Position numbers and translations under genes: made by a program. Shown here in pieces: positions 45,317 to 60,400 of a stretch of 64,000 bases of DNA; the first letter of the stretch is position 1; each line of letters starts with the position of its first letter. The notes beneath the pieces were generated by a model. The model saw only the letters and a program-made list of their open reading frames with translations. It made no database searches and was not told the origin of the DNA. The DNA is from Acanthochromis polyacanthus (lineage: Eukaryota > Chordata > Actinopteri > Pomacentridae), in the NCBI RefSeq assembly GCF_021347895.1, contig NC_067130.1, positions 23,571,492-23,635,491 on the forward strand, read 5' to 3'.

Positions 45317-48300
45317 ATATGAAGGCAAATGATGTTTAAGGTGTTCTGGTTCAAAGGAATTGCATGGACAGCATATCTGACGAAACTGTGCATTTCAACT
45401 CAGCAACAGCATTTGAAGCGCAGAAAAATCATGAAGGCTTCATTAACGTGAAGTTCATGTTGACACACAAATTCTGTCTTCAGAATGACTTGGAATGTGA
45501 TGAATATTAATGCAAATGATGTTAAACGTGTTGCGGTGTGAAGGACTTGCATGGACAACGTATAGAAAAATTGTGCATTTCAGTTCAATAACAGCATTTG
45601 AAGCATATTAAAATCACGAAAACTACACACACGTGAAGTTCATGTTGTCACACACATATTTCTTCTTCAGAATAACTTGAAATGTGATACATATCACGGC
45701 AAATGATGTTAAAGGTGTTCTGGTTTGAGGGAATTGCATGGACAACGTATCCAAAAATTGTGCACTTCAACTCAATAACAACTTTTGAAGCATATAAAAA
45801 ATCACGAAAACTACATGCACGTGAACTTCATGTTGATATAAAGTTCTTCTTCAGAATGAGTTGAAATGTGATAAATATGAAGGCAAATGGTGTTTGAGGT
45901 GTTCTGCTTTGAGGTAATGGCATGGACAGCATGTTTGACTATACTGTGCATTTCAGCTCAGGAACAGCATTTGAAGAGCAGGAATCTCATGAGTGCTGCA
46001 TTAACGTGAATATAAAGTGGATACATAATTTTTTTTCTTCAGAATAACTTGAAATGTGATAAATATGAAGGCGAATGATGTTTAAGGTGTTCTGGATCAA
46101 AGGAATTGCATGGACAGCATATCTCACTAACAAACTGTGCATTTCAGCTTAGGACCAGCATTTGAAGAGCAGGAATCTCATGAATGCTGCATTAACGTGA
46201 ATAGAGAGTGGACACTTAAATTTTTTTCTTCAGAATAACTTGAAATGTGATAAATATGAAGGCAAATGATGTTTAAGGTGTTCTGGTTCAAAGGAATTGC
46301 ATGGACAGCATATCTGACTAAACTGTGCATTTCAACTCAGCAACAGCATTTGAAGCGCAGAAAAATCATGAAGGCTTCATTAACATGAAGTTCATGGTGA
46401 CACACAAATTGCTTCTTCAGAATGACTTGATATGTGATCTGTATTAAGGCAAATGGTGTTTAAGGTGTTCTGCTTTGAGGTAATGGCATGGACAGCATGT
46501 TTGACTATACTGTGCATTTCAGCTCAGGAACAGCATTTGAAGAGCAGGAATCTCATGAGTGCTGCATTAACGTGAATATAAAGTGGATACATAATTTTTT
46601 TTTCTTCAGAATAACTTGAAATGTGATAAATATGAAGGCGAATGATGTTTAAGTTCTTCTGGTTCAAAGGAATTGCATGGACAGCATATCTCACTAATAA
46701 ACTGTGCATTTCAGCTTAGGACCAGCATTTGAAGAGCAGGAATCTCATGAATGCTGCATTAACGTGAATAGAGAGTGGACACTTAAATTTTTTTCTTCAG
46801 AATAACTTCAAATGTGATAAATATGAAGGCAAATGATGTTAAAGGTGTTCTGGTTTGAGGGAATTGCATGGAAAACGTATCGAAAAATTGTGCACTTCAA
46901 CTCAATAACAACTTTTGAAGCATATTAAAAAAATCAAGAAAACTACATGCACGTGAACTTCATGTTGATATAAAGTTCTTCTTCAGAATGAGTTGAAATG
47001 TGATAAATATGAAGGCAAATGGTGTTTAAGGTGTTCTGCTTTGAGGTAATGGCATGGACAGCATGTTTGACTATACTGTGCATTTCAGCTTAGGACCAGC
47101 ATTTGAAGAGCAGGAATCTCATGAGTGCTGCATTAACGTGAATATAGAGTGGACACTTAAATTTTTTTTCTTCAGAATAACTTGAAATGTGATAAATATG
47201 AAGGCAAATGATGTTTAAGGTGTTCTGGTTCAAAGGAATTGCATGGACAGCATATCTGACTAAACTGTGCATTTCATCGCAGGCACAGCATTTGAAGCGC
47301 AGAAAAATCATGAAGGCTTCATTAACATGAAGTTCATGGTGACACACAAATTGCTTCTTCAGAATGACTTGATATGTGATCTGTATTAAGGCAAATGATG
47401 TTTAAGGTGTTCTGGTTCAAAGGAATTGCATGGACAACGTATAGAAAAATTGTGCACTTCAACTCAATAACAACTCTTGAAGCATATAAAAATCACAAAA
47501 ACTACATGCACGTGAACTTCATGTTGATATAAAGTTCTTCTTCAGAATGAGTTGAAATGTGATAAATATGAAGGCAAATGGTGTTTAAGGTGTTCTGCTT
47601 TGAGGTAATGGCATGGACAGCATGTTTGACTATACTGTGCATTTCAGCTCAGGACCAGCATTTGAAGAGCAGGAATCTCATGAATGCTGCATTAACGTGA
47701 ATATAGAGTGGATACATAATTTTTTTTCTTCAGAATAACTTGAAATGTGATAAATATGAAGGCAAATGATGTTTAAGGTGTTCTGGTTCAAAGGAATTGC
47801 ATGGACAGCATATCTGACTAAACTGTGCATTTCATCTCAGGCACAGCATTTGAAGCGCAGAAAAATCATGAAGGCTTCATTAACGTGAAGTTCATGTTGA
47901 CACACAAATTGCTTCTTCAGAATGACTTGATATGTGATCTGTATGAAGGCAAATGATGTTTAAGGTGTTCTGGTTCAAAGGAATTGCATGGACAGCATAT
48001 CTCACTAATAAACTGTGCATTTCAGCTTAGGACCAGCATTTGAAGAGCAGGAATCTCATGAATGCTGCATTAACGTGAATATAGAGTGGATACATAATTT
48101 TTTTCTTCAGAATAACTTGAAATGTGATAAATATGAAGGCAAATGATGTTTAAGTTCTTCTGGTTCAAAGGAATTGCATGGACAGCATATCTGACTAATA
48201 AACTGTGCATTTCAGCTTAGGACCAGCATTTGAAGAGCAGGAATCTCATGAATGCTGCATTAACGTGAATATAGAGTGGACACTTAAATTTTTTTCTTCA

Positions 48301-51300
48301 GAATAACTTAAAATGTGATAAATATGAAGGCAAATGATGTTAAAGGTGTTCTGGTTTGAGGGAATTGCATGGAAAACGTATCGAAAAATTGTGCACTTCA
48401 ACTCAATAACAACTTTTGAAGCATATAAAAAAGTCACGAAAACTACATGCACGTGAACTTCATGTTGATATAAAGTTCTTCTTCAGAATGAGTTGAAATG
48501 TGATACATATAAAGGCAAATGGTGTTTAAGGTGTTCTGGTTCAAAGGAATTGCATGGACAGCATATCTGACTAAACTGTGCATTTCATCTCAGGCACAGC
48601 ATTTGAAGCGCAGAAAAATCATGAAGGCTTCATTAACGTGAAGTTCATGTTGACTCACAAATTGCTTCTTCAGAATGACTTGATATGTGATCTGTATGAA
48701 GGCAAATGATGTTTACGGTGTTCTGGTTCAAAGGAATTGCATGGACAGCATATCTCACTAATAAACTGTGCATTTCAGCTTCGGACCAGCATTTGAAGAG
48801 CAGGAATCTCATGAATGCTGCATTAACGTGAATATAGAGTAGATACATAATTTTTTTTCTTCAGAATAACTTGAAATGTGATAAATATGAAGGCAAATGA
48901 TGTTTAAGATGTTCTGGTTCAAAGGAATTGCATGGACAGCATATCTGACTAAACTGTGCATTTCAACTCAGGAACAGCATTTGAAGCGCAGAAAAATCAT
49001 GAAGGCTTCATTAACGTGAAGTTCATGTTGACACACAAATTCTGTCTTCAGAATGATTTGGAATGAGATGAATATTAATGCAAATGATGTTAAACGTGTT
49101 GCGGTTTGAAGGACTTGCATGGACAACGTATAGAAAAATTGTGCATTTCAGTTCAATAACAGCATTTGAAGCATATCAAAATCACGAAAACTACACGCAC
49201 GTGAAGTTCATGTTGCACACACATATTTCTTCTTCAGAATAACTTGAAATGTGATACATATCACGGCAAATGATGTTAAAGGTGTTCTGGTTTGAGGGAA
49301 TTGCATGGACAGCATATTTGACCAAACTATCCAATTGAAGCTCAGTACTAGCTTTTAAAGCGCAGAATAATCATGAAGGCTGGATTATGTTGACACACAA
49401 ATTGCTTCTTCAGAATGACCTGATGTGTGATCTGTATGAAGGCAAATGATGTTTAAGGTGTTCTGGTTCAAAGGAATTGCATGGACAGCATATCTCACTG
49501 TGCATTTCAGCTTAAGACCAGCATTTGAAGAGCAGGAATCTCATGAATGCTGCATTAACGTGAATATAGAGTGGATACATAATTTTTTTTCTTCAGAATA
49601 ACTTGAAATGTGATAAATATGAAGGCAAATGATGTTAAAGGTGTTCTGGTTTGAGGGAATTGCATGGAAAACGTATGGAAAAATTGTGCACTTCAACACA
49701 ATAACAACTTTTGAAGCATATTAAAAAAATCACGAGAACTACATGCACGTGAACTTCATGTTGATATAAAGTTCTTCTTCAGAATGAGTTGAAATGTGAT
49801 AAATATGAAGGCAAATGGTGTTTAAGGTGTTCTGCTTTGAGGTAATGGCATGGACAGCATGTTTGACTATACTGTGCATTTCAGCTCAGGAACAGCATTT
49901 GACGAGCAGGAATGTCATGAATGCTGCATTAACGTGAATATAGAGTGGACACTTCAATTTTTTTCTTCAGAATAACTTGAAATGTGATAAATATGAAGGC
50001 AAATGATGTTTAAGGTGTTCTGGTTCAAAGGAATTGCATGGACAGCATATCTCACTAATAAACTGTGCATTTCAGCTTAGGACCAGCATTTGAAGAGCAG
50101 GAATCTCATGAATGCTGCATTAACGTGAATATAGAGTGGACACTTCAATTTTTTTCTTCAGAATAACTTGAAATGTGATAAATATGAAGGCAAATGATGT
50201 TTAAGGTTTTCTGGTTCAAAGGAATTGCATGGACAGCATATCTGACTAAACAGTGCATTTCATCGCAGGCACAGCATTTGAAGCGCAGAAAAATCATGAA
50301 GGCTTCATTAACGTGAAGTTCATGTTGACACACAAATTGCTTCTTCAGAATGACTTGATATGTGATCTGTATGAAGGCAAATGATGTTTAAGGTGTTCTG
50401 GTTCAAAGGAATTGCATGGACAAAGTAAAGAAAAATTGTGCACTTCAACTCAATAACAACTTTTGAAGCATATAAAAATCACAAAAACTACATGCACGTG
50501 AACTTCATGTTGATATAAAGTTCTTCTTCAGAATGAGTTGAAATGTGATAAATATGAAGGCAAATGGTGTTTAAGGTGTTCTGCTTTGAGGTAATGGCAT
50601 GGACAGCATGTTTGACTATACTGTGCATTTCAGCTCAGGACCAGCATTTGAAGAGCAGGAATCTCATGAATGCTGCATTAACGTGAATATAGAGTGGATA
50701 CATAATTTTTTTTCTTCAGAATAACTTGAAATGTGATAAAAATGAAGGCAAATGATGTTTAAGTTCTTCTGGTTCAAAGGAATTGCATGGACAGCATATC
50801 TGACTAAACTGTGCATTTCAGCTCAGGAACAGCATTTGAAGCGAAGAAAAATCATGAAGGCTTCATTAACGTGAAGTTCATGTTGACACACAAATTCTGT
50901 CTTCAGAATGATTTGGAATGAGATGAATATTAATGCAAATGATGTTAAACGTGTTGCGGTTTGAAGGACTTGCATGGACAACGTATAGAAAAATTGTGCA
51001 TTTCAGTTCAATAACAGCATTTGAAGCATATCAAAATCACGAAAACTACACGCACGTGAAGTTCATGTTGTCACACACATATTTCTTCTTCAGAATAACT
51101 TGAAATGTGATACATACCATGGCAAATGATGTTAAAGGTGTTCTGGTTTGAGGGAATTGCATGGACAGCATATTTGACCAAACTATCCAATTGAAGCTCA
51201 GGACTAGCTTTTAAAGCGCAGAATAATCATGAACGCTGGATTATGTTGACACACAAATTGCTTCTTCAGAATGACTTGATATGTGATCTGTATGAAGGCA

Positions 51301-54300
51301 AATGATGTTTAAGGTGTTCTGGTTCAAAGGAACTGCATGGACAACGTTTCGAAAATTTGTGCACTTCAACTCAATAAGAACTTTTGAAGCATATAAAAAA
51401 ATCACGAAAACTACATGCACGTGAACTTCATGTTGATATAAAATTCTTCTTCAGAATGAGTTGAAATGTGATAAATATGAAGGCAAATGGTGTTTAAGGT
51501 GTTCTGCTTTGAGGTAATGGCATGGACAGCATGTTTGACTATACTGTGCATTTCAGCTCAGGACCAGCATTTGAAGAGCAGGAATCTCATGAATGCTGCA
51601 TTAACGTGAACATAGAGTAGATACACAATTTTTTTTCTTCAGAATTACATGAAATGTGATAAATATGAAGGCAAATGATGTTTAAGGTGTTCTGGTTCAA
51701 AGGAATTGCATGGACAGCATATCTGACTAAACTGTGCATTTTATCTCAGGCACAGCATTTGAAGCGCAGAAAAATCATGAAGGCTTCATTAACGTGAAGT
51801 TCATGTTGACACACAAATTGCTTCTTCAGAATGACCTGATGTGTCATCTGTATGAAGGCAAATGATGTTTAAGGTGTTCTGGTTCAAAGGAATTGCATGG
51901 ACAGCATATCTCACTAATAAACTGTGCATTTCAGCTTAAGACCAGCATTTGAAGAGCAGGAATCTCAGGAATGCTGCATTAACGTGAATATAGAGTGGAT
52001 ACATAATTTTTTTGCTTCAGAATAACTTGAAATGTGATAAATATGAAGGCAAATGATGTTTAAGGTGTTCTGGTTCAAAGGAATTGCATGGACAACGTAT
52101 GGAAAAATTGTGCACTTCAACTCAATAACAACTTTTGAAGCATATAAAAATCACGAAAAATACATGCACATGAACTTCATGTTGATATAAAGGTCTTCTG
52201 CAGAATGAGTTGAAATGTGATAAATATGAAGGCAAATGGTGTTTAAGGTGTTCTGCTTTGAGATAATGGCATGGACAGCATGTTTGACTATACTGTGCAT
52301 TTCAGCTCAGGAACAGCATTTGAAGAGCAGGAATCTCATGAGTGCTGCATTAACGTGAATATAGAGTGGATACATAATTTTTTTTCTTCAGAATAACTTG
52401 AAATGTGATAAATAGGGAGGCAAATGATGTTTAAGTTCTTCTGGTTCAAAGGAATTGCATGGACAGCATATCTCAGTCATAAACTGTGCATTTCAGCTTA
52501 GGAAAAGCATTTGAAGAGCAGGAATCTCATGAATGCTGCATTAACGTGAATATAGAGTGGATACATGAATTTTTTCTTCAGAATAACTTGAAATGTGATA
52601 AATATGAAGGCAAATGATGTTTGAGGTGTTCTGGTTCAAAGGAATTGCATGGACAGCATATCTGACTAAACTGTGCATTTCATCTCAGGCACAGCATTTG
52701 AAGCGCAGAAAAATCATGAAGGCTTCATTAACGTGAAGTTCATGTTGACACACAAATTGCTTATTCAGAATGACTTGATATGTGATCTGTCTGAAGGCAA
52801 ATGATGTTTAAGGTGTTCTGTTCAAGGGAACTGCATGGACAACGTATAGAAAAGTTGTGCACTTCAACTCAACAACTTTTGAAGCATATAAAAAAATCAC
52901 GAAAACTACATGCACGTGAAGTTCATGTTGTTAAGTTCTCCTTCAGAATGAGTTGAAATGTGATAAATATGAAGGCAAATGGTGTTTAAGGTGTTCTGGT
53001 TCAAAGGAATTGCATGGACAACGTATAGAAAAATTGTGCACTTCAACTCAATAACAACTTTTGAAGCATTTAAAAAAAATCACGAAAACTACATGCACGT
53101 GAATTTCATGTTGATATAAAGTTCTTCTTCAGAATGAGTTGAAATGTGATAAATATGAAGGCAAATGGTGTTTAAGGTGTTCTGCTTTGAGGTAATGGCT
53201 TGGACAGCATGTTTGACTATACTGTGCATTTCAGCTCAGGAACAGCATTTGAAGAGCAGGAATCTCATGAGTGCTGCATTAACGTGAATATAGAGTGAAT
53301 ACATAATTTTTTTTCTTCAGAATAACTTGAAATGTGATAAATAGCAAGGAAAATGATGTTTAAGTTCTTCTCGTTCAAAGGAATTGCATGGACAGCATAT
53401 CTCACTAATAAACTGTGCATTTCAGCTTAGGAAAAGCATTTGAAGAGCAGGAATCTCATGAATGCTGCATTAACGTGAATATAGAGTGGATACATAAATT
53501 TTTTTCCTCAGAATAACTTGAAATGTGATAAATATGAAGGCAAATGATGTTTAAGGTGTTCTGGTTCAAAGGAATTGCATGGACAGCATATCTGACTAAA
53601 CTGTGCATTTCATCTCAGGCACAGCATTTGAAGCGCAGAAAAATCATGAAGGATTCATTAACGTGAAGTTCATGTTGACACACAAATTGCTTCTTCAGAA
53701 TGACTTGATCTGTGATCTGTATGAAGGCAAATGATGTTAAAGGTGTTCTGGTTCAAAGGAACTGCATGGACAACGTATAGAAAAATTGTGCACTTCAACT
53801 CAATAACAACTTTTGAAGCACATAAAAAAATCACGAAAACTACATGCACGTAAACTTCATGTTGATATAAAGTTCTTCTTCAGAATGAGTTGAAATGTGA
53901 TGAATATGAAGGCAAATGGTGTTTAAGGTGTTCTGCTTTGAGGTAATGGCATGGACAGCATGTTTGACTATACTGTGCATTTCAGCTCAGGAACAGCATT
54001 TGAAGAGCAGGAATCTCATGAATGCTGCATTGACGTGAATATAGAGTGGATACATAATTTTTTTCTTCAGAATAACTTGAAATGTGATAAATATGAAGGC
54101 AAATGATGTTTAAGGTGTTCTGGTTTGAAGGAATTGCATGGAAAACGTATGGAAAAATTGTGCACTTCATCACAATAACAACTTTTGAAGCATATTAAAA
54201 AAAATCACAAAAACTACATGCACGTGAACTTCATGTTGATATAAAGTTCTTCTTCAGAATGAGTTGAAATGTGATAAATATGAAGGCAAATGGTGTTTAA

Positions 54301-55849
54301 GGTGTTCTGCTTTGAGGTAATGGCATGGACAGCATGTTTGACTATACTGTGCATTTCAGCTCAGGACCAGCATTTGAAGAGCAGGAATGTCATGAATGCT
54401 GCATTAACGTGAATATAGAGTGGACACTTAAATTTTTTTCTTCAGAATAACTTGAAATGTGATAAATATGAAGGCAAATGATGTTTAAGGTGTTCTGGTT
54501 CAAAGGAATTGCATGGACAGCATATCTCACTAATAAACTGTGCATTTCAGCTTAAGACCAGCATTTGAAGAGCAGGAATCTCATGAATGCTGCATTAACG
54601 TGAATATAGAGTGGATACATAATTTTTTTCTTCAGAATAACTTGAAATGTGATAAATATGAAGGCAAATGATGTTTAAGGTTTTCTGGTTCAAAGGAATT
54701 GCATGGACAGCATATCTCACTAATAAACTGTGCATTTCAGCTTAGGACCAGCATTTGAAGAGCAGGAATCTCATGAATGCTGCATTAACGTGAATATAGA
54801 GTGGACACTTCAATTTTTTCTTCAGAATAACCTGAAATGTGATAAATATGAAGGCAAATGATGTTTAAGGTGTTCTGGTTCAAAGGAATTGCATGGACAG
54901 CATATCTCACTAATAAACTGTGCATTTCAGCTTAAGACCAGCATTTGAAGAGCAGGAATCTCATGAATGCTGCATTAACGTGAATATAGAGTGGATACAT
55001 AATTTTTTTTCTTCAGAATAACTTGAAATGTGATAAATATGAAGGCAAATGATGTTAAAGGTGTTCTGGTTTGAGGGAATTGCATGGTAAACGTATGGAA
55101 AAATTGTGCACTTCAACACAATAACAACTTTTGAAGCATATTTAAAAAAATCACGAAAACTACATGCACGTGAACTTCATGTTGATATAAAGTTCTTCTT
55201 CAGAATGAGTTGAAATGTGATAAATATGAAGGCAAATGGTGTTTAAGGTGTTCTGCTTTGAGGTAATGGCATGGACAGCATGTTTGACTATACTGTGCAT
55301 TTCAGCTCAGGACCAGCATTTGAAGAGCAGGAATCTCATGAATGCTGCATTAACGTGAATATAGAGTAGATACACAATTTTTTTTCTTCAGAATAACTTG
55401 AAATGTGATAAATATGAAGGCAAATGATGTTTAAGGTGTTCTGGTTCAAAGGAATTGCATGGACAGCATATCTGACTAAACTGTGCATTTTATCTCAGGC
55501 ACAGCATTTGAAGCGCAGAAAAATCATGAAGGCTTCATTAACGTGAAGTTCATGTTGACACACAAATTGCTTCTTCAGAATGACCTGATGTGTGATCTGT
55601 ATGAAGGCAAATGATGTTTAAGGTGTTCTGGTTCAAAGGAATTGCATGGACAGCATATCTCACTAATAAACTGTGCATTTCAGCTTAAGACCAGCATTTG
55701 AAGCATATTAAAATCACGAAAACTACACACACGTGAAGTTCATGTTGTCACACACATATTTCTTCTTCAGAATAACTTGAAATGTGATACATATCATGGC
55801 AAATGATGTTAAAGGTGTTCTGGTTTGAGGGAATTGCATGGACAGCATA
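45317..55849. repeat. Satellite array, middle block
   Basis: Same monomer family as the left block, about 56 copies, ending at the Tc1 insertion. The phase continues from the left side of the retrovirus-like element with about 37 bp of one monomer missing. Monomers here look more varied, for example single-base changes such as CAAAGTAAAG and GTCTTCTGCAG, than those at 20-37 kb. Confidence 0.97.
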
Positions 55850-57482
<1,633 letters not shown>

Positions 57483-60400
57483 TATTTGACCAAACTATCC
57501 AATTGAAGCTCAGGACTAGCTTTAAAAGCGCAGAATAATCATGAACGCTGGATTATGTTGACACACAAATTGCTTCTTCAGAATGACTTGATATGTGATC
57601 TGTATGAAGACAAATGATGTTTAAGGTGTTCTGGTTCAAGGGAACTGCATGGACAACGTTTCGAAAATTTGTGCACTTCAACTCAATAAGAACTTTTGAA
57701 GCATATAAAAAAATCACGAAAACGACATGCACGTGAACTTCATGTTGATATAAAGTTCTTCTTCAGAATGAGTTGAAATGTGATAAATATGAAGGCAAAT
57801 GGTGTTTAAGGTGTTCTGCTTTGAGGTAATGGCATGGACAGCATGTTTGACTATACTGTGCATTTCAGCTCAGGACCAGCATTTGAAGAGCAGGAATCTC
57901 ATGAATGCTGCATTAACGTGAACATAGAGTAGATACACAATTTTTTTTCTTCAGAATAACTTGAAATGTGATAAATATGAAGGCAAATGATGTTTAAGGT
58001 GTTCTGGTTCAAAGGAATTGCATGGACAGCATATCTCACTAATAAACTGTGCATTTCAGCTTAAGACCAGCATTTGAAGCATATTAAAATCACGAAAACT
58101 ACACACACGTGAAGTTCATGTTGTCACACACATATTTCTTCTTCAGAATAACTTGAAATGTGATACATATCATGGCAAATGATGTTAAAGGTGTTCTGGT
58201 TTGAGGGAATTGCATGGACAGCATATTTGACCAAAATATCCAATTGAAGCTCAGGACTAGCTTTTAAAGCGCAGAATAATCATGAACGCTGGATTATGTT
58301 GACACACAAATTGCTTCTTCAGAATGACTTGAAATGTGATCTGTATGAAGGCAAATGATGTTTAAGGTGTTCTGGTTCAAAGGAACTGCATGGACAACGT
58401 TTCGAAAATTTGTGCACTTCAACTCAATAAGAACTTTTGAAGCATATAAAAAAATCACGAAAACTACATGCACGTGAACTTCATGTTGATATAAAGTTCT
58501 TCTTCAGAATGAGTTGAAATGTGATAAATATGAAGGCAAATGGTGTTTAAGGTGTTCTGCTTTGAGGTAATGGCATGGACAGCATGTTTGACTATACTGT
58601 GCATTTCAGCTCAGGACCAGCATTTGAAGAGCAGGAATCTCATGAATGCTGCATTAACGTGAATATAGAGTAGATACACAATTTTTTTTCTTCAGAATAA
58701 CTTGAAATGTGATAAATATGAAGGCAAATGATGTTTAAGGTGTTCTGGTTCAAAGGAATTGCATGGACAACGTATCGAAAAATTGTGCACTTCAACTCAA
58801 TAACTTTTGAATCATATAAAAAAATCACGAAAACTACATGCACGTGAACTTCATGTTGATATAAAGTTCTTCTTCAGAATAACTTGAAATGTGATAAATA
58901 TGAAGGCAAATGATGTTTAAGTTCTTCTGGTTCAAAAGAATTGCATGGACAGCATATCTGACTAAACTGTGCATTTCAGCTCAGGAACAGCATTTGAAGC
59001 GCAGAAAAATCATGAATGCTGCATTAACGTGAATATAGAGTGGATACATAATTTTTTTCTTCAGAATAAGTTGAAATGTGATAAATATGAAGGCAAATGA
59101 TGTTTGAGGTGTTCTGGTTCAAAGAAATTGCATGGACAGCATATCTGACTAAACTGTGCATTTCAGCTCAGGCACAGCATTTGAAGCGCAGAAAAATCAT
59201 GAAGGCTTCATTAACGTGAAGTTCATGTTGACACACAAATTGCTTCTTCAGAATGACTTTATATGTGATCTGTATGAAGGCAAATGATGTTTAAGGTGTT
59301 CTTCTTTGAGATAATGGCATGGACAGCATGTTTGACTATACTGTGCATTTCAGCTCAGGAACAGCATTTGAAGAGCAGGAATCTCATGAGTGCTGCATTA
59401 CGGTGAATATAGAGTGGATACATAAATTTTTTTCTTCAGAATAACTTGAAATGTGATAAATATGAAGGCAAATGATGTTTAAGGTGTTCTGGTTCAAAGG
59501 AATTGCATGGACAGCAAATCTGACTAAACTGTGCATTTCAGCTCAGGAACAGCATTTGAAGCGCAGAAAAATCATGAATGCTGCATTAACGTGAATATAG
59601 AGTGGATACATAATTTTTTTCTTCAGAATAAGTTGAAATGTGATAAATATGAAGGCAAATGATGTTTGAGGTGTTCTGGTTCAAAGAAATTGCATGGACA
59701 GCATATCTGACTAAACTGTGCATTTCAGCTCAGGCACAGCATTTGAAGCGCAGAAAAATCATGAAGGCTTCATTAACGTGAAGTTCATGTTGACACACAA
59801 ATTGCTTCTTCAGAATGACTTTATATGTGATCTGTATGAAGGCAAATGATGTTTAAGGTGTTCTTCTTTGAGATAATGGCATGGACAGCATGTTTGACTA
59901 TACTGTGCATTTCAGCTCAGGAACAGCATTTGAAGAGCAGGAATCTCATGAGTGCTGCATTAACGTGAATATAGAGTGGATACATAATTTTTTTTCTTCA
60001 GAATAACTTGAAATGTGATCAATAGGAAGGCAAATGATGTTTAAGGTGTTCTGGTTCAAAGGAATTGCATGGACAACGTATAGAAAAATTGTGCACTTCA
60101 ACTCAATAACAACTTTTGAAGCATATAAAAAAAATCACGAAAACTACATGCACGTGAACTTCATGTTGATATAAAGTTCTTCTTCAGAATGAGTTGAAAT
60201 GTGATAAATATGAAGGCAAATGGTGTTTAAGGTGTTCTGCTTTGAGGTAATGGCATGGACAGCATGTTTGACTATACTGTGCATTTCAGCTCAGGAACAG
60301 CATTTGAAGAGCAGGAATCTCATGAGTGCTGCATTAACGTGAATATAGAGTGAATACATAATTTTTTTTCTTCAGAATAACTTGAAATGTGATAAATAGG

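Noticed and set aside
45007..45393. 128-codon open frame as one protein
   Set aside because: Its first 26 codons are satellite sequence; only the part up to 45,316 is integrase. A chance fusion at the junction.
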